In this document: piece by piece, positions 1 through 8,736 of the stretch | Position numbering within the stretch: position 1 is the stretch's first letter | How the letters are laid out: every line of letters starts with the position of its first letter | Origin: Oopsacas minuta | Lineage: Eukaryota; Porifera; Hexactinellida; Lyssacinosida; Leucopsacidae | Reading direction: 5' to 3' | DNA length: 22,858 nucleotides | Assembly: GCA_024704765.1 (NCBI GenBank) | Contig: JAKMXF010000156.1 | Coordinates: 1 to 22,858, forward strand | Program-made: the position numbers and the translations under genes | The notes under the pieces: generated by a model | The model's input: the letters and a program-made list of their open reading frames with translations, nothing else | Databases searched by the model: none | Told to the model about the DNA's origin: nothing

Positions 1-572
1 TGTTAGGATGCGTATAAGGTATGTCATGGAAGAGCAAACCATTGAGAATACTTCCTGATAATGGTTGTATATTAATCATGATTTTGTATCAGAACTTTGA
101 AGCCACCCTGTATGTGACTAGGAATGAAATGTTGATATTCCTTGATTTGGAATTGCTACTTGCGGGTCAAAATCCTACGCAACAGGCCTGGAATGCTCAT
201 TATTCAAGCGGACGTGTTTGAAAGGCGTATTAATGTTGAAGATTTTCAAACCTTACTAATTACATCGGCAAAGTTAGAACTGTCGTTTGCTGTATCTGGG
301 TGCAAGTCACGCTGAATTTTAATAGCTGCACAAGTTGAATCATTGAATATGCGAAGAGCTAGATTAACATTTTGACGTCTTAGACTTGTGAGTTAACACG
401 CCTTGGAACTAAGTCTGTGAGCTTGCTAGACTGCAGAATGCTGTTCAATTTTGTACAACAATCGGATATTATTAAACTTTGCCTCATTCTGGTTGGCAGT
501 AGAAGTAGGGAGTAAAGAATTGATATGCATATCTGGATATATACAAGTAAGATCAGAGTCCTTCAGGTATAG

Positions 573-830
573 CTAATTGTTTATTATTGACTTGGTAATC
601 AGTACAAAATCAAACATTATATAAAGGTTTCTCTCAGGACAAGCTGGATGTGGAACAACAGGAGGTAATGTCTTTTGGTCGGAAGAATATAATTTGAATA
701 AATGTACATTCAATGAGAAGTTGTCTGTCACGAGTGCTTCAACGGATAAATCACACTTTTCAATATCAAAGATTACAGAGTTGACAGTTAGGTGTAGTTC
801 TTCACCGGTAGAAAAGTTTGAGAGAAGCAA
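573..830 (-). pseudogene. P-like transposase RNase H-like core block
   Basis: This is the best-preserved catalytic block of the P-like fossil, 85 codons without a stop. It contains VTDNFSLNVHLFKL, VVPHPACPERNLYIMFDF and KSIINN. The Asp codon of TDN is at 723-725. The family usually has FDFVH..KSIRNNW here; this copy has Leu in place of the His and Ile in place of the Arg, followed directly by a stop. It is part of the pseudogene at 195-2184, not a separate gene. Confidence 0.85.
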
Positions 831-921
831 CTAACAACTTGTGACCATTTTGTCCAGGGTCATCACGGCAAAACCTTTTTAGTCGGAGTAGTAGAATCAA
901 TTTCACCAAACACCTTCCCAC

Positions 922-983
922 CTAAACAACATAATATGAAAAGTTAGAATACCATAATTAGAAATTATATTACTATGTATTAC
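922..983 (-). other. Short spliceosomal intron (62 bp) inside the P-like transposase
   Basis: On the minus strand CAAG is followed by GTAATA at 983. The intron ends in TTGTTTAG at 922 and has a good branch-point match (TTCTAAC). Removing it joins SNISYQ to GGKVFGEID, which restores the conserved block around the expected (Y)xGGK(I/V)FG motif. That protein-level continuity is the main support. Confidence 0.75.
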
Positions 984-1213
984 CTTGATACGAAATATTA
1001 GATGAAATCTTGGATCTCGTCCATATTGAGGGCAGCATGTCGATTCCTCTTAGAAAAATCTACTGTTAAGTTCTTAAGTATATGGAAATATTTACTATCT
1101 AACCCAATGCAAGACGTAGTGCCCGAAGTGATCTAGTTGTTGGAAGAAATAGACAATCCAATGATTGAAAAAACCGATAGCAGCAGGTGACATCAAATGT
1201 GCTTTCAAGGCGA

Positions 1214-1279
1214 CTACTTAGAATTAGTAAAAAGGGTAAAAAAAGAAAGAAAATAGATAAGAAATGTAGAAACACTTAC
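1214..1279 (-). other. Probable second intron (about 66 bp) in the P-like transposase
   Basis: A consensus donor CAG|GTAAGTG occurs at 1280/1279 right after RRYNVATQ. It is followed by a pyrimidine-rich run and TACTAATTCTAAGTAG. Splicing would join RRYNVATQ to the ALKAHLMSPAA block, as expected for the family. The frame is off by one at the proposed acceptor, so either the acceptor is misplaced or there is another frameshift. Confidence 0.55.
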
Positions 1280-1872
1280 CTGAGTAGCTACGTTATACCT
1301 CCTTTTGTTTGGTGAAACTAATGGGTTGTTACGCTGACAAGTTATGGACTGTAGGAGGCGTAACAAAGTAGTACCCTTTACAACATGCGCAGTTATTTCT
1401 GTATTTTCTAATATTGAGATTGATGATTGTAATTTAGTGACGGCCTCTTTGATATTTTCTAGAACAAAACTGGATTCAAATAACTCAGGATTAGTGTAGT
1501 TTAGAATTTCCGCAATTAAGATTCCATTTGTCGTATATCGGTTAATCGACTGAGACTCAAAGGAACTTGGTGTTGGCAAGAAACTGCTGAAACTGTTAAA
1601 TCTGAATGAATTGATAAGGTAGATAGAATATGATAGACTGATTGGCGAATTCCAGCTGTATGATCTCTAAGGCATTACTAGAGGAGTACCAGATCGCCCA
1701 ATCTTGTTAAGGTGTAACTCTGGCAATTTAATTTTAAGATCCTCAAAATTCCCCAAACCGAACCGTATTGAATCTTGTTGATCTTGTATAATGCTATCGT
1801 AAGGAGCTCTAGCAGAGTTTTCCTCTTCCTTAGTTTCAAGATTTAAACGCTTTGCTATTTGACCAGTTGTAT

Positions 1873-2184
1873 TCAAATATGATGGGCCTGCTTGGAAATA
1901 ATAGGCACTGCGTTCGGACGGTAAATTGGTCTAATGCATGGTATTTCGGAGTAGCTACCATCAACTTGGAGTGCCCGGTCAACGCGGATAAGATCTTCCT
2001 CCCTAAAATGGTGTATGCAAATGAATATTTTATCCTCTGGAAGGTCTTCGACTAGATCCCTCTGAAGAGCTCTAACCCACTTCTCTTTCAAGCCTCTAGA
2101 TCCTTTCGGTACACTGAAAATAGTGCCAGTGGGGTGACCTCTGTAATTAGTTTTGCACCCAAATACAGAACATGTATTTGGCAT
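1873..2184 (-). pseudogene. THAP zinc-finger domain exon of the P-like transposase
   Basis: Reading starts at the ATG ending at 2184 (MPNTCSVFGC). The C2CH pattern is complete: C5, C10, then C56 and H59 (CIHHF). The conserved Trp is at 36, and an AVPII box at 92-96 corresponds to the usual AVPTIF. THAP domains bind DNA sequence-specifically, and in P-like transposases they recognise the transposon ends. This one is intact over about 97 residues and then meets a stop at 1873. The next block (1667-1876) continues in a shifted frame, starting within a few bases. The open frame extends upstream of the ATG, but that hydrophobic stretch (to 2334) is not THAP-like and is probably untranslated. A host THAP gene is possible but unlikely given the P-type core downstream. 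Confidence 0.85.
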
Positions 2185-2400
2185 TAAGAAGTCTAAAATA
2201 CATTTGAATAAAAGAAAAAGGTAAAACGAAGTAGGAAGAAATGCATAAAGACGAAAAATCAGGGAATGCCGATCACGGGAAATGTTCCCGGTAAAATACA
2301 ACATAAAATACTCCAAAACAGTACATGTGTTCATTGAATAAAATAAATTAATGATATAATATAATTAAGGTTTAGTTGCTATGGGTTATTAATAATATTT

Positions 2401-2582
2401 TATTTAAATGACTTCTATCTCATCCTTGGTCCAATTTCAGAGTCAATTTCCAAATAAAATAGGTACAGTTATCGTTTAAAGTTCATAACTAATAATAAAT
2501 AGCAAAAACCGAATGCTCTTGTAGTTCATCCATGGTTCAGTTTTTTATTGCTGTTTCCAGTCGTTATCTTACGTAGTTCACG
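2401..2582 (-). repeat. Dispersed ~180-bp repeat, copy 1, upstream of the P-like transposase
   Basis: The reverse complement matches 13962-14141 over its whole length, with roughly nine in ten bases the same by eye. Both begin CGTGAACTACGTAA and end GTCATTTAAATAA, and similarity stops abruptly at both ends. This copy lies about 220 bp upstream of the THAP ATG, in the same orientation as that gene, so it may be the 5' non-coding end of the P-like element. Confidence 0.85.
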
Positions 2583-2885
2583 ATCCACCTTATCAAATTT
2601 GAATTGAATCCAAATGATTTAGTGGTACTGTAATAGTATTTCGAAACGGTGTGGACTTTTGCACTTTTTGTCCGATTTTCTACACAATTAGGTGAAAAAT
2701 CATGGCTAGAGATCTGAAAAATTGGAATTGTTTAGTCCGGGGTGGTTATGTTGGTCACTAAAACACTTTGATAACCACTCTCATACTCTTTTAGAAGATA
2801 TTAGTGAAAGTCGCTTCATTCAATGATAGGTATCATTCCAACTCCAACACCAATTATTTTCGCTAATTTCTACTAAAGTGTACAA
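2583..2885. other. No gene seen
   Basis: AT-rich sequence between the repeat and the hAT terminus. No open frame with recognisable content on either strand and no clear repeat structure. Confidence 0.6.
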
Positions 2886-2960
2886 CATTGGTTCCCAACC
2901 TATGGGTCGCGACCCCAATTGGGGTCGCGAAGCACATTTTGTTGGGTCGCAGGCTATTCT
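2886..2960 (+). mobile_element. Orphan hAT-type terminus with a palindromic subterminal
   Basis: The sequence starts CATTGGTTCCCAACC, one base off the CAGTGGTTCCCAACC ends of BED-type hAT elements, and runs into GGGTCGCGACCCC / GGGGTCGCGAAG, a well-known hAT subterminal pattern. Positions 2907-2930 form a perfect 24-bp palindrome centred on AATT. No matching opposite end occurs in the window, so this looks like a solo or truncated end. Confidence 0.7.
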
Positions 2961-3460
2961 CAATACTATCAAAATGTAAACATGTTTGCATTGAAAGTAC
3001 CATATGTAAACAATATTGACAAGCTAAATTATTGTTATTTATTCTTTCGCGTTTTATATCCTTGTATTAAATACAGTCTGTTAATGATTGTGTAAATTGT
3101 NCCTTACACTCATACTTACGTTTACTTGATTGGTTCCTGAAAGTATTATATCGGAAAGCATCGGGAAGACGTAGCTAGGCTGATCATGTAAATATTAGAA
3201 CCAGCCATAAACTGATTACACAACAGATTTAAGGAGTTACGAATATTCAGTATGACCAACCTTGAAACGAGTTCGTCAATTTGTGGATTCAAGAAATTCA
3301 TTTGAGTAGTGATACCAACAATGCGATTGGATGTTTGGAGAATCTCGAAATTGGGTATTGATTAGGCCAGATAACATTTACATAACAATCTTTCAAATCA
3401 AGAGGAGAAACCATAAACTAGAGAAAATGAGAACGATCACGGACTGTTTGAAATATGAGA
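2961..3460. other. No gene seen; one unresolved base
   Basis: AT-rich sequence with many stops in all frames. Some of it may be the interior of the hAT remnant starting at 2886. Position 3101 is an N. Confidence 0.5.
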
Positions 3461-3844
3461 TTAGACACTTTCCAACCCATCTATACCATGTTCAACCAGA
3501 AAGTTGAGCGCGTAGATCACGCATTCTTTAATAGATTGTATAGAGTATGAGTTGATGCCCTTCAAGAGGTTTACTACGTTGTCAATGTAGTTTAAAGTTA
3601 CTCCAATTGGATTTGATACTGATGGGTAAAATTGGAATGGAGGTATAGAGTTGTACGAAAATCACGTATTTTGGACCAACTGTCTAACTTTAAACCTTCT
3701 GAAATTAGAAATAACTTTCCCTAGATTGAGGTTATATGCAAAGAATGTGGACTTTTCGGCGAAACCAATTTGTTTGGAGTGAAGGTTATTATTGCCTTCA
3801 GAAATTCTTTCTGCAATAAGAGCAATGTTATGGCATCCTAGCAA
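3461..3844 (-). pseudogene. Unrecognised coding-like fragment, one internal stop
   Basis: A single frame runs for 128 codons on the minus strand with only one internal stop (TGA at 3662-3664), far fewer than expected in such AT-rich DNA. It opens at a good splice acceptor (TTATATTCTTTTGCAG, exon base 3844), giving LLGCHNIALIAERISEGNN and later FAYNLNLGKVISNF, FYPSVSNPIGVTLNYIDNV and IKECVIYALNFLVEHGIDG. It looks like a soluble, mostly helical protein. I do not recognise the family, and it has no motif shared with the transposases nearby. It may be an exon of a decayed host gene, a transposon fragment, or chance. The upstream frame at 3905-4105 could be the preceding exon. Confidence 0.35.
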
Positions 3845-3904
3845 CTGCAAAAGAATATAATATCAAACCAACATACTAAATAATGCTGATATCTACTGAA
3901 CTAG

Positions 3905-4105
3905 TTAATTGAGTACTCTTGAGGCGTACAATTTGAGAATCTGATTTTTTAAATCTTCTAGAGATATACAGATAAATACCGACAGAGCAGCTGGGGCTGG
4001 AGTTTCAGAACTTGTTATATAGTCCTGACGCTTAAGAACTGTTTGTTCAAGATTATTTTCCGACTGATCGTGGTGAATTAGTTCTCTATGCCGAGTACAC
4101 CTCAA
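3905..4105 (-). other. Open frame that could be an exon preceding 3461-3844
   Basis: 66 codons are open on the minus strand, including LKNQILKLYASR near the end, with a possible weak donor (AAGA|GTACTC, ~3918). Joined at phase 0 it would run into LLGCHN. There is no ATG at the start, only a possible weak acceptor just upstream. The protein is unrecognised. Support is only the order and compatible phase. Confidence 0.2.
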
Positions 4106-4365
4106 AATGGAGTTCTACACTCATTTGAGAACGTTGTAATTGTCAGTCGATTTCAAGTTTTTCTCCAATTATTCTACTTACCAAATTGACATTTACTTTA
4201 GCTTTTCGATGGTCCTCTTTGGTATCTAGGAATATTTCATTTTACTTTATGAAGTGTAAGTGACATTTACAGCTTTGTACGACAATAAATATGTGAAATA
4301 ATTTGATTTACACTAATTTAGGCTTAAATATATATATTATTGTAGTTGACATAAATATCACATTC

Positions 4366-4373
4366 CTATACAA
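4366..4373. repeat. Left target-site duplication of the hAT element
   Basis: CTATACAA, identical to 6436-6443. Eight base pairs is the duplication length of the hAT superfamily. Confidence 0.92.
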
Positions 4374-6435
4374 CAGTAGTTCCCAACCTGGGTACGCAAA
4401 CTGCTTAATTAAGATATTATAGATTGTTGGTAACTATAATTTGTAGATTCAAGTTGACGAATAATAATGTTGGTGTTAAACACTTACTGTGATACCATGT
4501 CTACTTACGTATGTATTCATTAGTTTAGTGTTTTATATAAACATCACATTTCAGTGATAAATATAAATTGTTAGTCCATACTTTGTTATTACATATATTC
4601 TTATTAATACATATTTATTACGTACATTCATATTATGCAATTTCGTACCCTTATTCTTAATGGCATCTGGAAAGAAAAGATGAATGTAATCCGACGAATA
4701 TATGAAATATGGTTTACTTCAATCAATATCGATAACATTGAGCGTCCACAGTGCGTTATCTGCTTTAAATACTTTCTGCTGACAGCATGAAATCAAGCCT
4801 TTTGAATAAACATTTAGAAAGATCTCATGCTGAACTTACAGACAAAGATCCCTCGTATTTTCAACAAAAGAAACCACAAACATTTGGGGAACATTTGGTC
4901 CTTCCTTGCATCAAAGAAGCAGTTAGGTTAATGTTAGGTGAAGATGACGTTAAGAAATTAGCACCATTATCCATTTCTAATAACATAGCTCACAGTCGTA
5001 TCGTAGATATGTCAGAAATTGTATCCGAGATGAAACAGCACCATTGGGTTTATTCAGTATCCAGTTAGATGAGTCGACAGATGTAGCTTCATGTACTCAT
5101 TTAATTTGCTTCACGGATTTCAAAAAAGACTTTCTCTTTTGCCTACCATTAACAACAACAAGAAGAGGAACTGACGTATTTGAAAGTTAGCGAATTCTTT
5201 ATTGATAACTGTTTGAACTGCAAAACCTATGTGGTGTCTGTACTGATGGAGCTCCAGCAATGTTAGGACGTCATTCAGGGTTTCAATCCTGAGTTCGAAC
5301 TCAAGTTTCAGATGTTTTGTCACTTCATTGCATGATACATAGACATGCTCTTGCTGCTAAAACATTCCCACCTTTGCTTTCAGATGTTATGTTTGGGGTT
5401 ATCAAAATAGTAAACTACATTAAGCGTAGTTCCTTCAATACCCATCTATTTCGAGAGTTATGTAAAGATCTCGATGCGAGTTCAGAAACCCTTCTATTTC
5501 ATACGTAAGTGCGCTGGCTATCCAGAGGTAATGTTGTTAAGCGAGTGTTTGAATTAAGAGCCGAAATTCAAGAGTTTATTTTGCAAAAGACTCAACAAGA
5601 CTTAATGTTGCATTTAACTTTGACGAGCAGAGCTTAAAACTTGCCTACCTTATTGATATTTTTTCTCAACTGAATTGACTAAATTTATCCATGCAAGGAA
5701 GAGAAAACACAATACTTGACTTTGGGGATAAGGTCAATGCATTTGTAATGAAATAAGATCTGTGGAGTGGTCGAATTAGCAAAGGAAAATTGGACCAGTG
5801 TCATAATTTGAATGCACTTACTACTGAGAAGAAGACAGTTTTAGATATTGAAAGAAAGAAGTAATCCTGGAGCACTTGAGAGCACTACATAAAGTATATT
5901 TATCATACTTTGAAGATGTGAATGACAGAGACTTCAAATTTGTCAGAAATCCTTTCAAAGGTGATTTGAATTCAATCCCAGAAGCCGAGCAGGAAGAATT
6001 AATTGAAATAATCAATGATAGCTATGCAAAAGAATTGTTTACTGAAGTTCATCTGATTAGTTTTTGGTGTAAATGGTCAATGCGTACCCCAAAGTATCTA
6101 AACTGGCAATTAGACTGTTAATCCTATTTCCTTCCACTTACTTATGTGATCCGGTTTTTCGACACTGTTTCACATAAAAACCAAACACAGGAATCGATTA
6201 TCTGTTCAAGACAACATGCAATGTGCAATTGCAAATACTCCGCCGACATTAAGAATCTAGCTGCATTGAAGCAATCGAAACCATCTCATTGAGAAACGTA
6301 ATTTATTATAGCATAATTCATTCTAGTAAAATAAATATTAACATAATAAACTCAGCTATACTTTATCACAGGGGTACGCGGGAAATTCTCCTATCGCTAA
6401 GGGGTACGTGAGTTTGGAAAGGTTGGGAACTACTG
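4374..6435 (+). mobile_element. Complete hAT (BED/ZBED5-like) DNA transposon, 2,062 bp, inactive
   Basis: The element starts CAGTAGTTCCCAACCTGGGTACGC and its right end reads, in reverse complement, CAGTAGTTCCCAACCT followed by CCAAACTCACGTACCCC. The first 16 bases of the termini are identical, and GGGTACG-type subterminal words are shared on both sides. An exact 8-bp duplication (CTATACAA) flanks it. The interior holds one transposase frame on the plus strand (about 4707-6292) that is heavily mutated. It therefore keeps its cis ends but not its enzyme, and could be mobilised only by a related active copy. A ~310-bp 5' untranslated stretch precedes the coding remnant and ~140 bp follow it. Confidence 0.93.
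4707..6292 (+). pseudogene. hAT transposase, BED zinc finger type (ZBED5-like), decayed
   Basis: Blocks appear in the normal order for this family. A BED finger comes first, with CVIC (~4752-4763) and HLERSH (~4809-4830), then PQTFGEHLVLPCIKEAVRLM (~4876-4930) and SNNIAHSRIVDMSE. QLDESTDVAS follows, with the first catalytic Asp at 5068-5070, then CTDGAPAMLGRHSGF with the second Asp at 5245-5247, LHCMIHRHALAAKTFPP (~5320-5370), LLFHT/VRWLSRG (~5495-5525), VFELRAE, DSYAKELFTEVHLISFWC (~6019-6070), FPSTYLC/GFSTLFHIKTKHRNRLS (~6126-6205) and a final KQSKPSH before the stop at 6290-6292. Many frameshifts and in-frame stops break it, and the linker between the BED finger and the core is shorter than usual by roughly 40 residues, suggesting an internal deletion. 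It is non-functional. Confidence 0.92.
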
Positions 6436-6443
6436 CTATACAA
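6436..6443. repeat. Right target-site duplication of the hAT element
   Basis: CTATACAA, identical to 4366-4373, directly after the terminal CTACTG. Confidence 0.92.
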
Positions 6444-6789
6444 CAAATCCGAATCACAATATTATGGTACATACAAGATTGGGATACGATTCTTCAATAA
6501 CTTATCCGTTGCCCAGTTATTAGCATTCGTTATTGAACACAAGATACTATTATGAATATCCTATATAGTCATAAATTATAAGAAACGAAATAAATTAGAA
6601 TATTTTTGGAATTTAAATATGGCGTAATACTTTTCAAATCCAAACATATTCTTAAAATCTGACACACCATAAAAATTGTCTTTAGTTAAACCCCAGTAGC
6701 CAAAAGTTCAGCGGAAAATAATAAAAATTGTTGAAGTTATAACTGGAAATATTTACCCAAAATAACCTCTATGTATTTTTGAAGGAGGC
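6444..6789. other. No gene seen
   Basis: AT-rich sequence flanking the hAT element. No recognisable coding, structural RNA or terminal-repeat signal. Confidence 0.6.
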
Positions 6790-7460
6790 GAAGGAAAATC
6801 AACACGAGCTCTACTTAGAAATGGTGCTGGAGTTTATTCAGATTTCTTATACCAGCATCCCATTGTAGCATATTTAAGAGAACATTCAAGCCCATTTGCT
6901 TATGAATTAGCCAAAGCACAAGTATAATATCTATGAATTACTTAATCGAGAAATCTTTTCAGGTATAGTATTTATCGGAAAATGAAGAAACTTATTATCT
7001 GAAGGAAATAGTCGCATCTGATAATGGTCCCAAATAGAATGAACAGAATCTTAGTCACCAAGAAGTGATTCCCAATGAGCAGTTAAGCACAGCTGATTTA
7101 CGACTTATCTCAGAAACAATATGTCAAAATAATGTTTTATTGAGACATACAACAATAAATTGTCCTTGTCTCTATCCAACTTGCTGGAGAATACTTACCG
7201 TCACATTTTCCGCATAAACTCCTGAAAGTGCTAAGAATGTTCAGTTAGAGCTAAGAAAAATGTTCACCGGTTTGCTCTCGTCGAATGAAGACACTAACTT
7301 AGCATGAAACAGGAATATATTCAAGAAAAAAAGAATAGTTTCCAATCCTAAATTTCACATGTTCGAGGACGACCCCCTCAAAACGAAAGAAGGTAATCAC
7401 CAGACTGCAAAAAAAGTAGCTATTACCATGAATTTAATATATCTTAGCAACGTACATAGT
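6790..7460 (+). pseudogene. Unrecognised decayed reading frame, possibly two exons
   Basis: A first block (about 6784-6921) reads GGEGKSTRALLRNGAGVYSD, then FLYQHPIVAYLREHSSPFAY and ELAKAQ. It ends at a possible donor (CAA|GTATAA) with a pyrimidine-rich TTTTCAG about 40 bp later. A second block continues in one frame for about 150 codons with only three or four stops: YLSENEETYYLKEIVASDNG, STADLRLISETICQNN, LELRKMFTGLLSSNEDTN, NPKFHMFEDDPLKTKEGNHQ. The stop density is low for AT-rich DNA, so this looks like eroded coding sequence. I cannot name the protein. GGEGKST resembles a nucleotide-binding loop but no other ATPase motif is visible. The proposed intron is unusually short (41-47 bp). Confidence 0.3.
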
Positions 7461-7653
7461 TACTCATTGTACTTCCATAATTCACTAACAAATTATGCTT
7501 TTTCAAATTCTTTGTAACATAAGCGTTTAATGTGACTCTCTTCTTAGATTTTGAGATATCACCCACTTTGTACCTTTTAAGCACAACATTTCAAGTCTTT
7601 AAGAATGTTCAACTTCGATTCGTGTGTATTTCATGGAGCATTAATTTCCTGTA

Positions 7654-7937
7654 TTAAGTTACTTCACCATAGTTCAACAAATCAGCTATTTCATGTCCTA
7701 TAGAAAGAAGAGCAAGGCTTGAGAGCCTTTCTTGACGCATAGTTGATTTTAGGTATCTTTTATCAACTTTAACCTACTGAAGCTTATTTCTACACAAGCA
7801 GTAGCTACTGGAATAGTGATAGAGATTCTTAAGAGTATAGACAAATTTGGGAATCCTTTTTTAAACAGTGATACGTATGTTTCTTCTAAATTACCGGTAG
7901 AATCAGCAGAATATTGCCAGGTATCATCTACAGTCAA
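7654..7937 (-). pseudogene. hAT transposase C-terminal dimerisation remnant
   Basis: The minus strand reads FPNLSILLRISITIPVATAC, then VEISFSRLKLIK. After a one-base frameshift near 7755 it continues KSTMRQERLSSLALLSIGHE and IADLLNYGEVT before a stop at 7654-7656. This is the hAT C-terminal dimerisation signature (usually FPNL..ALRI..TIPV..ASaERSFSkLK.IK...RSTM.qERL..LALLSIE). The Arg of ERSFS is Ile here. It is the tail of a hAT family different from the BED element at 4374-6435. Nothing upstream of the tail is recognisable because the degenerate array starts at about 7940, so the rest of the gene has been lost or overwritten. Confidence 0.85.
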
Positions 7938-7939
7938 AC

Positions 7940-8305
7940 TTGTCCATAGCGGCCACCGAAGGGACTGGCCAAAAGTGGCCGTTATATACAGGTGGTCACT
8001 ATAGAGAGGTTGGCCGCCTTACACTGGTGTGGTAGTAACTATATGTTAATGGTAGTTTATAGAGAAGTTGGCCTTTAAGACAAGTGACCGATTTTTAAGA
8101 TGATACAGCGTAATGGGGCTTGCAAAAGGTAGACTTATTTTGAGGCGACCACTATATAAACTGGGCTTTATATATAGGAACTGGACGTTATAAAGAGGTA
8201 GTGCCGTTATAGACTGCTTTAGTGCCAGTAAGGGACCAAAATTGGTGGCCGCTATGTGAAGGTGACAGTTATATAGAAGTGGCCGTTTAACAGGTATGGC
8301 ACAAT
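7940..8305 (+). repeat. Degenerate tandem array, 17-18 bp unit
   Basis: Successive units resemble GTGGCCGTTATATACAG: for example GTGGTCACTATAGAGAG, GTTGGCCGCCTTACACT, GCGACCACTATATAAACT, ACTGGACGTTATAAAGAG, GGTGGCCGCTATGTGAAG, GTGACAGTTATATAGAA and GTGGCCGTTTAACAG. The GG(C/T)C(G/A)-(N)TATA alternation persists over about 360 bp (roughly 20 units), with strong divergence between units. GC-rich and TATA-rich halves alternate. No coding frame follows the period. Confidence 0.75.
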
Positions 8306-8317
8306 ACATATTGTAAT

Positions 8318-8360
8318 CAGGGGCGGATACACGATTTTGTAAGGGGGTGAGTGAGGAATA
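8318..8360 (+). mobile_element. Orphan hAT-like terminus (CAGGGGCGGAT type)
   Basis: CAGGGGCGGATACACGATTT followed by a G-rich AAGGGGGTGAG resembles the CAGGGGCGGATCCAGG ends of a widespread group of hAT elements. It begins a dozen bases after the tandem array ends and points rightwards. No matching right end is present in the window, so the element is truncated. Confidence 0.5.
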
Positions 8361-8730
8361 ATTATTGGATAGGCGAAAACTTTCTGAATTCTGTCAGCTC
8401 TGAGGTTGAGTCTGTTACAATTTGACCTCAAATACCCGTAATCATAGGCTTACGGGTAGTTGTATTCCTGGGGGGAGGGCTGCGAAATGAGATTGCTAGA
8501 ATATTGGCATACTATAATTGTCCGATATTAACGATAAATTTGCCCGAAATCATTACTAGATTTTTCTTTTTCCAGTGATAGCAGATTAATTAATTAGATT
8601 ACTTTGTATACCGATTAACTTAAAGGAAATATATCTCAAATCAATTGTAGACCTGAAGAATAATGAATAATAAATAATTTGATAATTCATTATCCTTTAT
8701 CCTGAATTAGTAACTTAGGCTTAAAGTTAA
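8361..8730. other. No gene seen
   Basis: Possibly the interior of a decayed hAT element starting at 8318. There is no recognisable coding content. Confidence 0.5.
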
Positions 8731-8736
8731 TACTGT

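Larger units (their letters stand above)
195..2184 (-). pseudogene. P-element-like transposase (THAP/THAP9 type), decayed
   Basis: This is a cut-and-paste DNA transposase of the P superfamily, read right to left. In order it shows a THAP zinc finger (2184 to ~1885), a helical spacer (VLENIKEAVTKLQ near 1480), RRYNVATQ (~1285), SPAA/YRFF and LPTTRSLRALRLALG (~1101-1180), NMDEI (~1019-1030), GGKVFGEID (~900-921), SDIEKC-like and VTDNFSLNVHLFKL (~690-730), VVPHP, MFDFVLITKSIINN (~575-620), LYKIEQHS (~440-467), NVNLALRIFN (~340-376) and KIFNINTPFKHVRLNN (~199-249). The Asp of DEI and the Asp of TDN match the first two catalytic acidic residues of the RNase H-like core. At least four frameshifts and several stops separate the blocks, so it cannot encode a full protein. 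Short GT-AG introns are still visible. The family call rests on block order and motif recall, not a search. The left end is not defined. Confidence 0.88.

Noticed and set aside
1873-2184. An intact host THAP gene
   Set aside because: The downstream blocks are P-type transposase in broken frames, so the domain belongs to a transposon fossil.
2185-2334. Upstream extension of the THAP frame to 2334
   Set aside because: The extra 50 residues are hydrophobic and unlike any THAP leader. THAP domains begin at the MPxxC Met, which is the ATG ending at 2184.
7940-8305. CRISPR-like array
   Set aside because: The units are contiguous and degenerate without distinct spacers, and the context is a eukaryotic genome.
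7654-8360. hAT C-terminal remnant and CAGGGGCGGAT end as one element
   Set aside because: The terminus points right, away from the remnant, so the two cannot be parts of one element in the usual arrangement.
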